From NCBI RefSeq assembly GCF_026153515.1, contig NZ_CP110644.1, forward strand, positions 186,001 through 250,000: DNA of 64,000 nucleotides, written 5' to 3'. Below, piece after piece: positions 56,779 through 64,000 of this stretch. Position numbers and translations under genes: made by a program. Under the pieces are notes generated by a model. It saw only the letters and a list, made by a program, of their open reading frames with translations, made no database searches and had not been told where the DNA came from. This stretch comes from Pseudomonas sp. KU26590 (GTDB lineage Bacteria; Pseudomonadota; Gammaproteobacteria; Pseudomonadales; Pseudomonadaceae). The stretch's first letter is position 1, and every line of letters begins with the position of its first letter.

Positions 56779-57516
56779 ATGACCGACCAGCCTCAGACTT
56801 CAAACGACACGCCCGGCCAGTCCCCTGCCGAGAACGCAGTGCCTGCCCTTGAAGCCGAGGCGGTTGCGGCGTGGCTGCAACAACACCCTGATTTCTTCGC
56901 CGAGCACGACGAACTGCTGGCAATGATGCGCGTCCCGCACCAACGGGGCGATACCGTCTCGCTGGTCGAGCGCCAGCTGAAACTGCTGCGCGAGCGCAAC
57001 ATCGAGATGCGCCACCGGCTGTCGCAACTGATGGACGTTGCTCGGGACAACGACCGGCTGTTTGAAAAAACCCGCCGGCTGATTCTCGATCTGATGGACG
57101 CGACCAGTCTGGAAGAAATAGTCATCTGCGTGGAAGACAGCCTGCGCCAGGAATTTCAGGTGCCCTTCGTCAGCCTTATCCTTTTCAGCGACAACCCGAT
57201 GACCGTCGGCCGCTGGGTCAGTGCCGCGGACGCGCAGAAAGCCATCGGCGGGCTGATGTCCGGCGGCAAAACCCTGTGTGGCGCACTGCGTGAGCATGAA
57301 CTCGAGTTTCTGTTCGGCAGCGAGCAAAGCAAGGAAGTCGGCTCCACGGCCCTTGCCCCCCTCACCCATCAAGGACTGCACGGCGTTCTGGCGATCGGCA
57401 GCCGTGATCCGCAGCACTACAAGAGCTCGGTCGGCACGCTGTTTCTCAGTTACATCGCCGACGTCCTCAGCCGCCTGCTGCCACGCTTCACCCATTCGCT
57501 GCGGTCGGTTCGCTAG
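56779..57516 (+). CDS. DUF484 (GAF-like) protein
   Basis: Conserved 245-residue DUF484 protein. An N-terminal helix ([46 protein letters not shown]) is followed by a coiled coil and a GAF-like domain ([45 protein letters not shown]). It lies between dapF and xerC as in other gammaproteobacteria. Function unknown; a sensory or scaffold role is inferred from the fold. Confidence 0.9.
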   Translation: MTDQPQTSNDTPGQSPAENAVPALEAEAVAAWLQQHPDFFAEHDELLAMMRVPHQRGDTVSLVERQLKLLRERNIEMRHRLSQLMDVARDNDRLFEKTRRLILDLMDATSLEEIVICVEDSLRQEFQVPFVSLILFSDNPMTVGRWVSAADAQKAIGGLMSGGKTLCGALREHELEFLFGSEQSKEVGSTALAPLTHQGLHGVLAIGSRDPQHYKSSVGTLFLSYIADVLSRLLPRFTHSLRSVR

Positions 57517-57518
57517 TC

Positions 57519-58424
57519 ATGGAGCGGCAATTGGACGCTTACTGCACGCACCTGCGCAGTGAGCGCCAAGTGTCGAGCCATACGCTTGAAGCCTATCGCC
57601 GCGACCTGAACAAGGTTCTGGCGTTCTGCGAAAAGCAGCACATCGACAGCTGGAAAGCGCTGGATATTCGGGCCATGCGCAGCCTTGTCGCTCGCCTTCA
57701 CCAGCAGGGTCAGTCATCACGCAGCCTCGCCAGGCTGCTGTCGGCCGTTCGCGGCTTCTATCACTATCTCAACCGCGAAGGCCTTTGCGATCACGACCCG
57801 GCCAATGGCCTGTCACCGCCCAAGGGCGAGCGACGCTTGCCGAAAACCCTTGATGCCGACCGTGCCCTGCAACTGCTAGAAGGCGGCGTCGAAGACGATT
57901 TTCTGGCTCGGCGTGATCAGGCCATCCTCGAGCTGTTCTATTCGTCAGGCCTGCGCCTGTCCGAGCTGACCGGGCTGAACTGTGCAGACCTGGATCTGGC
58001 GGACGGACTTGTGCAGGTCCTCGGCAAAGGCAGCAAATCCCGCGTTTTACCGGTTGGCAGAAAGGCCCGGGAAGCGCTGGAGGAATGGCTCAAACAACGG
58101 GCGCTGGCCAATCCGCAGGACGATGCGGTGTTTGTCAGCCAGCAAGGCCGCCGTCTGGGGCCGCGCTCGATACAGCTGCGAGTCAAAGCTGCCGGTGAAC
58201 GCGAGTTGGGCCAGAACCTGCACCCGCACATGCTTCGGCATTCATTCGCCAGCCACTTGCTGGAGTCGTCCCAGGACCTGCGCGCCGTGCAGGAACTGCT
58301 GGGCCACGCCGACATCGCCACCACTCAGATCTACACCCATCTGGATTTCCAGCATCTGGCAACGGTGTATGACAGCGCCCATCCACGGGCCAAGCGCAAA
58401 GGTAACGCCGATAATGAACATTAA
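57519..58424 (+). CDS. xerC: Tyrosine recombinase XerC
   Basis: Site-specific recombinase that with XerD resolves chromosome dimers at dif; 301 residues. SAM-like core-binding domain at 1-95, then catalytic residues Arg146 (SGLRLSEL), Lys170 (GKGSKSR), His237 and Arg240 ([12 protein letters not shown]), His263 ([10 protein letters not shown]) and nucleophile Tyr272. The stop overlaps the HAD gene by 11 bases. Conserved dapF-DUF484-xerC-HAD order. Confidence 0.96.
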   Translation: MERQLDAYCTHLRSERQVSSHTLEAYRRDLNKVLAFCEKQHIDSWKALDIRAMRSLVARLHQQGQSSRSLARLLSAVRGFYHYLNREGLCDHDPANGLSPPKGERRLPKTLDADRALQLLEGGVEDDFLARRDQAILELFYSSGLRLSELTGLNCADLDLADGLVQVLGKGSKSRVLPVGRKAREALEEWLKQRALANPQDDAVFVSQQGRRLGPRSIQLRVKAAGERELGQNLHPHMLRHSFASHLLESSQDLRAVQELLGHADIATTQIYTHLDFQHLATVYDSAHPRAKRKGNADNEH

Positions 58425-59109
58425 GCTGATCACCTTCGATCTGGACGACACGCTGTGGGAAACCGCACCGGCGATTGTCAGTGCCGAGGCCAAGCTGCGT
58501 GAGTGGCTGGCTGCCAACGCGCCAAAACTCGGGCCGGTTCCGGTCGAGCATCTCTGGGAAATCCGCTCGCGACTCATCGAAGAGGATCCCACGTTCAAGC
58601 ACCGGATCAGTGCGTTGCGCCGCACGGTGCTTTTTCACGCCCTGGAGGATGCCGGCTATGGTCATGCCGAAGCCCATGAGCTGGCGGACCAGAGCTTTGA
58701 AGTGTTCCTTCAGGGACGGCACCAGCTGGATATCTTCCCTGAAGTGGTTCCGACACTGGAGATCCTGGCAAAGTCCTACACCTTGGGCGTCGTGACCAAC
58801 GGCAATGCCGACGTACGCCGCCTGGGCCTGGCCGATCATTTCGCCTTCGCGCTGTGCGCCGAAGATTTGGGCATCGGCAAGCCTGACCCTGCGCCCTTTG
58901 TCGAAGCGCTGAAGCGCGGCAATGCCGATGCCAGCCAGGCCGTGCATGTCGGCGACCATCCCGGTGACGACATCGCCGGTGCTCAGCAGGCCGGCATGCG
59001 GGCGATCTGGTACAACCCCGGCGGCAAAGTCTGGGAGGCTGAAAAAGCGCCGGATGCCGAGATCAACAGCCTGGCGCAGTTGCCAGAGGTGCTGGCGCGC
59101 TGGGATTGA
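58414..59109 (+). CDS. HAD family hydrolase (YigB type)
   Basis: Haloacid dehalogenase-like phosphatase of 231 residues from ATG 58414 ([19 protein letters not shown]). Motif I FDLDDTLW with nucleophile Asp9, motif II VVTNGN, motif III Lys in [10 protein letters not shown] and motif [20 protein letters not shown] are complete. YigB, the E. coli counterpart after xerC, dephosphorylates FMN and sugar phosphates; that substrate range is inferred. A bidirectional terminator follows at 59196. Confidence 0.9.
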   Translation: MNIKLITFDLDDTLWETAPAIVSAEAKLREWLAANAPKLGPVPVEHLWEIRSRLIEEDPTFKHRISALRRTVLFHALEDAGYGHAEAHELADQSFEVFLQGRHQLDIFPEVVPTLEILAKSYTLGVVTNGNADVRRLGLADHFAFALCAEDLGIGKPDPAPFVEALKRGNADASQAVHVGDHPGDDIAGAQQAGMRAIWYNPGGKVWEAEKAPDAEINSLAQLPEVLARWD

Positions 59110-59195
59110 TCCGCTTCCTGCGGAGGGAACGCCGCTCCTGCAGCATTGCCCGACGCCAGTGCCTGACCCACTAAACGACCCGAATCGCAGGCAAC

Positions 59196-59223
59196 AAAAA
59201 ACCCGCAGCGACAGCGGGTTTTT
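59196..59223. terminator. Bidirectional Rho-independent terminator
   Basis: ACCCGC (59201-59206) and GCGGGT (59214-59219) around AGCGACA, with an A-run before (59196-59201) and a T-run after (59219-59223). It serves both the xerC-HAD operon on the plus strand and sutA on the minus strand. Confidence 0.88.
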
Positions 59224-59245
59224 CATCAAGCGAACAGCCAATCCG

Positions 59246-59575
59246 TTAGATAGGACGGCTGCCGTACTTGTTGTCGGGCTTCTTGGGCGGGTCGGCGACC
59301 ACATTGGCCTCCACTTCCACGACCTTCCCACCGCGAGAGAGGAATTCTTCCATCGCGCGAGCCAGAGCATCACGCTCTTTATTTTTGGCTTCCACGCTGG
59401 GCAATTCGTCAACCGAGACGGCGGCCTTGGCCTTGCCTTTGGCCGGAGTCGCAGAGGCTTCAGCGCTGTCGTCGACCTCCACTGCATCTTCATCGGAAGC
59501 CGCAGCGAGGCCCTCGCCGCCCTCCTCGTCTTCCAGCTCGTCTTCCAGACCTTCTTCGATGTCGTCGTCGCTCAT
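59246..59575 (-). CDS. sutA: RNA polymerase-associated regulator SutA
   Basis: Small acidic protein of 109 residues, recognised by its conserved C-terminus: LPSVEAKNKERDALARAMEEFLSRGGKV then VEANVVADPPKKPDNKYGSRPI. The N-terminal 55 residues are rich in Glu and Asp and predicted disordered, as in P. aeruginosa SutA, which binds RNA polymerase beta subunit and raises rRNA and other housekeeping transcription during slow growth. Assignment from memory of the P. aeruginosa protein, whose C-terminal segment is nearly identical. Confidence 0.88.
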   Translation of the reverse strand: MSDDDIEEGLEDELEDEEGGEGLAAASDEDAVEVDDSAEASATPAKGKAKAAVSVDELPSVEAKNKERDALARAMEEFLSRGGKVVEVEANVVADPPKKPDNKYGSRPI

Positions 59576-59668
59576 GTTCTACCTCATGACTTGCGAAAGC
59601 AGATTAGTTATAGCCCAGCCGGGCTTGATTTCTTGGGCAGCCGGAAAAAATTCAACTACCGCGTACCC

Positions 59669-60100
59669 TTAGCGGTCGTGCCCCTCACCCTGAAGCGTGA
59701 CGAGCACCTTACTGGCACCGCCAGCATCGCGGTGCTCGCCCAGATAAATACCTTGCCATGTGCCCAACGCCAGCTGTCCATTTGTTACCGGCAATGTCAG
59801 CTGGCAGCCAAGTAGACTGGCTTTGAAATGCGCAGGCAGATCATCGGGCCCTTCGTCGTCATGCTCATAGCCGTCGCGCCCCTGAGGCACCAGACGGCTG
59901 AAGAAACGCTCGAAGTCGCGACGTACCGCCGGGTCGGCGTTCTCGTTGACGGTCAGCGAGGCCGAGGTGTGTTGCAACCAGATATGCAGCAGGCCGATGC
60001 GGCATTCGCGTAATTCGCGAAGGCCCGCGACGATCTCGTCAGTCACCAGATGGAAACCGCGAGGCCTTGCCCGCAGCGTGATCAAGGTCTGTTGCCACAT
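59669..60100 (-). CDS. YjbQ family protein (UPF0047)
   Basis: Single-domain protein of 143 residues of the YjbQ family, members of which have weak thiamine-phosphate synthase activity. [53 protein letters not shown] with the conserved His-Thr-Ser pair, [21 protein letters not shown] and [16 protein letters not shown] are the family blocks; the conserved His residues likely bind metal. Monocistronic. Confidence 0.9.
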   Translation of the reverse strand: MWQQTLITLRARPRGFHLVTDEIVAGLRELRECRIGLLHIWLQHTSASLTVNENADPAVRRDFERFFSRLVPQGRDGYEHDDEGPDDLPAHFKASLLGCQLTLPVTNGQLALGTWQGIYLGEHRDAGGASKVLVTLQGEGHDR

Positions 60101-60309
60101 ACCGTTCTCCGCCCTTCGGCGCGCATTCTAACGCGCTGGAAAAAAAAACAAAGTGGGTAATGAGCGACGATTTTCACGAGCGCTGAACAAGGGCATTTAT
60201 GCCCTTACAAGCGTCCAGAATCGTCAGGTTTGTCCGGACATGGCAGCGGATGCTCCTGCCTGGAACCCCTGCCCCCTGTGCCGACATCCCTATCGACAAA
60301 CGCCAGACA

Positions 60310-60340
60310 AAAAAATGCCCGGAGACCCGGGCATTTTTTG
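60310..60340. terminator. Bidirectional terminator after amtB
   Basis: ATGCCCGG (60315-60322), loop AGAC, CCGGGCAT (60327-60334), with an A-run before and TTTTT after. On the minus strand it ends amtB within 40 bases of its stop. A further small palindrome AAGGGCAT/ATGCCCTT lies at 60188-60105 equivalent bases upstream of yjbQ (60188-60205), without a T-run. Confidence 0.88.
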
Positions 60341-60349
60341 ATGGGTGGA

Positions 60350-61687
<1,338 letters not shown>

Positions 61688-61721
61688 ATTGTTTTCTCCT
61701 GGGGCGTTGGGGTTTGGCGGC

Positions 61722-62156
<435 letters not shown>

Positions 62157-62267
62157 TCAGACCTGACCAACTCCAGAAAACCGCTTCTGACGAAACATTC
62201 CCCGCTCCGCCTGCCGCACTGCATTCGTCTACAGCGACTGCATCAGTGCATGGGTTACAAGCCACTA

Positions 62268-62283
62268 AGCAGAAAGCTTGCCA
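62268..62283 (-). promoter_or_regulatory. Sigma-54 promoter of glnK-amtB
   Basis: The minus strand reads TGGCAAGCTTTCTGCT: GG and GC are separated by exactly 10 bases, matching the sigma-54 -24/-12 consensus TGGCAcg-N4-TTGCt at most positions. Transcription would start near 62257, giving a leader of about 197 nt. The NtrC-type palindrome upstream supports it. Confidence 0.68.
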
Positions 62284-62357
62284 TCTCATCGATCGGCGTG
62301 AATTTCGGCACTTCTACCGATGATTCATGCTTCAGCGTAGTCGTCGATTGCCATCAC

Positions 62358-62374
62358 CGCACAACAACGGTGCG
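62358..62374. promoter_or_regulatory. NtrC-type binding site
   Basis: CGCACAACAACGGTGCG: GCAC-N7-GTGC with matching outer bases, the NtrC half-site spacing (consensus TGCACC-N5-GGTGCA). Its centre is about 109 bases upstream of the predicted glnK start, a normal enhancer distance. The remainder of the 62061-62477 gap shows nothing else that I can name. Confidence 0.55.
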
Positions 62375-62477
62375 CGCGCGCCCGGGGCCATGCGCGAAAA
62401 GCGTGCAGCGCATACCTAGCTCCAAGCGCCCAAAAGCTGCGTGCTACACTCGTCCCATCTGATTCCGGAATTTCATC

Positions 62478-62762
62478 ATGCTCGCCCCCAAAGCTTTTCT
62501 CGATGCCCTGAGCGGTCACGCTTCCCGCCTGTTCAACGGCGAAACCCCGGTTCCCCGCAGCGAATTCGAAACCCAGTTCAAGGCGCTGCTGCAGAGCGGC
62601 TTCAGCAAGCTGGACTTGGTCAGCCGGGAAGAATTCGACAGCCAGATGATCGTCCTCGCCCGCACCCGCGCCCGACTTGAGGCACTGGAAGCGAAGATGG
62701 CGGAAATGGAAGCGCAGTTGGCCACGCAATCAAAAGCGTCAGGGGCTGAGCAACACGATTGA
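62478..62762 (+). CDS. ubiK: Ubiquinone accessory factor UbiK (YqiC/BMFP family)
   Basis: Small protein of 94 residues, with amphipathic N-terminal helix (LAPKAFLDALSGHASRLF) and C-terminal coiled coil (LARTRARLEALEAKMAEMEAQLA). UbiK helps the Ubi enzyme complex work under oxic conditions in E. coli and Salmonella and binds membranes. Divergent from glnK; in Pseudomonas it lies between glnK and comM. Confidence 0.92.
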   Translation: MLAPKAFLDALSGHASRLFNGETPVPRSEFETQFKALLQSGFSKLDLVSREEFDSQMIVLARTRARLEALEAKMAEMEAQLATQSKASGAEQHD

Positions 62763-62783
62763 GCGTTGAACCCTGACGGTGCT

Positions 62784-62938
62784 CAGGCGCAGTGCGCAAT
62801 GCGCTGAACCTGGGCCTTGATGGCCTGCCCTCGCTCGATCTCTGCTTTGCGCAGGTCGTAGGTAAGTTGCAAGTTCAGCCAGAACTCCGGAGTGATCTCA
62901 AAACCGGGCGCCAGCCGTAACGCCATGTCGGCGCTGTC
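62784..62938 (-). pseudogene. Severed C-terminus of a HigA antitoxin
   Basis: The open frame reads DSADMALRLAPGFEITPEFWLNLQ then LTYDLRKAEIERGQAIKAQVQRIAHCA and ends at TGA 62784-62786. That is the C-terminal half of a HigA/VapI antitoxin (the segment after the HTH turn, with the usual EFWLNLQ-YDL pattern). An in-frame TAG lies just before it, and no start with a ribosome site is near. Its N-terminal counterpart is fused to the GNAT gene next door; about 25 residues of the HTH are missing. Expression is unlikely. Confidence 0.8.
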
Positions 62939-62953
62939 CTATGAAGGATTTGT

Positions 62954-63487
62954 TCAGTTACCCACTGACGGGCAGCCTTGAGCAGCGTGCCGAGCATAAT
63001 AATTATCAAATTCGCCAGCTTCGACGAACTGAAAACCATGACGAGTGTAGAACCGATTTGAAGCGCTTTCCTTCAGAGCCCCAACGTATAACGTCAGTGC
63101 CGCCGCATCTGTTTCCGTAAAGATCTGACGAAGGACAATCGAACCTATTCCTGATCCTTGTGCGCCTGGCTTGATGTAGAGGTGATCGAGCAACAGTCCG
63201 TCGATACGCGGCTTGACCACGACAAAACCCACCCGCTTTCCGGCAACCAAAACGTGACGAGTAAACTCGGGGGAAAAGCCTTCACGAAAACGCTTTCGGG
63301 CGCGCACGGGATCAAATCGACCAATGCGCTCAAGACTCTCACGCATGGCGTCGATCCGGATGGCAACAAGCGCCTCGAAGTCACAGGCTCGGGCCCCGGC
63401 GAACGTCACCTTAGTGGCCAACGGCTCGAGAAACTCCTCGCTTGGAATTTCCCCTGGATGCACGGGCCCTTCTCCATTACTGGTCAT
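62954..63487 (-). CDS. GNAT acetyltransferase with HigA-derived N-terminus
   Basis: Protein of 177 residues from ATG 63485-63487, which follows GGAGGG. Residues 1-27 (MTSNGEGPVHPGEIPSEEF then LEPLATKV) match the N-terminus of HigA antitoxins, whose hallmark is HPGEIL-EEFL-PL. From about residue 28 it is a GNAT domain: ARACDFEALVAIRIDAMRESLERIGRFDP, LLLDHLYIKPGAQGSGIGSIVL with the acetyl-CoA loop QGSGIG, and NRFYTRHGFQFVE. The GNAT's own start is gone, and the rest of higA lies downstream (62784-62938). It may be expressed from the old higA signals. Substrate unknown. Confidence 0.78.
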   Translation of the reverse strand: MTSNGEGPVHPGEIPSEEFLEPLATKVTFAGARACDFEALVAIRIDAMRESLERIGRFDPVRARKRFREGFSPEFTRHVLVAGKRVGFVVVKPRIDGLLLDHLYIKPGAQGSGIGSIVLRQIFTETDAAALTLYVGALKESASNRFYTRHGFQFVEAGEFDNYYARHAAQGCPSVGN

Positions 63488-63603
63488 CACTCCTCCCTCC
63501 TTCCATTCATACACATGCCGTAGAACATGCATGGGGGCACGCGTTGGAGCAATGACTATCCTTAAGCTCGCCGCAGGAAGCGGTGCTGCCTTCAAGGAAA
63601 GAC

Positions 63604-64000
63604 ATGTCCCTCGCGATCGTTCTGAGCCGTGCCCAAGTTGGCGTTGAAGCGCCTGCCGTGACCGTCGAAACCCATCTCGCCAATGGGTTGCCCAGCCTGA
63701 CGCTGGTGGGTCTGCCGGAAGGTGCGGTGAAGGAAAGCAAGGATCGGGTGCGCAGTGCGATCCTCAACTGTCGGCTGGAATTCCCGGCGCGGCGCATCAC
63801 CTTGAATCTGGCGCCTGCCGATTTGCCCAAGGACGGCGGACGCTTCGATCTTGCCATCGCGCTTGGCTTGCTGGCCGCCAGCGCGCAGGTGCCGACCCTT
63901 GCGCTGGAGGGCATCGAATGCCTGGGGGAGCTGGCGTTGTCGGGAGCGATTCGGCCCGTGCAGGGGGTGCTCCCGGCGGCACTGGCTGCGCGTGAGGCGG
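63604..64000 (+). CDS. comM: Mg-chelatase-like ComM/YifB, 5' part
   Basis: AAA+ helicase ComM, which extends branch migration during natural transformation; only the first 132 residues are in the window. MSLAIVLSRAQVGVEAPAVTVETHLANGLPSLTLVGLPEGAVKESKDRVRSAILN and ITLNLAPADLPKDGGRFDLAIALGLLAAS are the conserved N-terminal blocks of the YifB/ComM family. It is divergent from the GNAT/higA gene. The frame is open to the right edge. Confidence 0.92.
   Translation, partial: MSLAIVLSRAQVGVEAPAVTVETHLANGLPSLTLVGLPEGAVKESKDRVRSAILNCRLEFPARRITLNLAPADLPKDGGRFDLAIALGLLAASAQVPTLALEGIECLGELALSGAIRPVQGVLPAALAAREA

Noticed and set aside
60188..60205. Small palindrome AAGGGCAT/ATGCCCTT as a terminator
   Set aside because: No T-run on either strand and no gene ends beside it; could be chance.

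Overview
The window is chromosomal DNA of a Pseudomonas (fluorescens/syringae-type). The basis is the combination of a Pseudomonas-type 6S RNA, algQ, algP, algR and algZ beside hemC-hemD-hemX-hemY, a sutA homologue, two families of Pseudomonas-type REP palindromes and high-GC codon use that leaves long antisense open frames. From memory, gene order follows the P. aeruginosa PA5216-PA5290 interval, with local insertions. Nearly everything is core housekeeping. I saw no prophage, complete insertion sequence, CRISPR array, rRNA or tRNA.

Layout. 1-2.4 kb: ferric iron ABC importer (permease partial, binding protein). 2.7-7.1 kb: ubiI-ubiH-pepP-ygfB, two flavin hydroxylases of ubiquinone synthesis with an aminopeptidase. 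7.3-8.7 kb: a ZapB-like coiled coil, zapA, 6S RNA and the folate gene fau. 8.9-11.2 kb: a 49-residue membrane protein, an EVE protein, a FliL-like protein and a quinone oxidoreductase. 11.3-16.2 kb is the most accessory-looking part: a TonB-C-domain secreted protein, an acyltransferase, glpT, a RelE/ParE toxin-antitoxin pair and a ChaC enzyme. 16.4-22.8 kb: ferredoxin reductase and ubiD, an O-antigen-type acyltransferase, rho and trxA. 22.9-26.7 kb: a GntR/FCD regulator divergent from a four-gene amino-acid ABC importer. 26.9-30.6 kb: convergent ppx and ppk, with a probable PhoB-controlled ppk promoter and a leader of about 335 nt.

31.2-38.8 kb: DedA protein, elbB, a YaiI-family protein, a cytochrome c-FTR1 iron permease, a LysE exporter, a YheS-type ABC-F ATPase and a TIGR02444 protein. 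38.8-48.3 kb: the alginate/heme cluster algP, FKBP isomerase, algQ, dsbB, hemY-X-D-C and algR-algZ. 48.4-53.6 kb: argH, two small conserved genes and cyaA. 53.6-59.1 kb: a DUF1289 gene and cyaY on the minus strand, then lptM-lysA-dapF-DUF484-xerC-HAD on the plus strand. 59.2-62.1 kb: sutA, yjbQ and glnK-amtB with a sigma-54 promoter and an NtrC-type site. 62.5-64 kb: ubiK, a GNAT gene that has replaced the middle of a higA antitoxin gene, and the start of comM.

The most unusual item is the higA/GNAT arrangement at 62784-63487: an N-terminal HigA peptide fused in frame to an acetyltransferase, with the severed HigA C-terminus left just downstream. Other points worth attention are the ppk Pho box and long leader, the uncertain fau start at a seven-C tract behind a strong hairpin, the Lys-Pro-Ala-Ala repeat tail of AlgP, perfect inverted repeats upstream of trxA and cyaA, and a REP-dense 478-bp gap.
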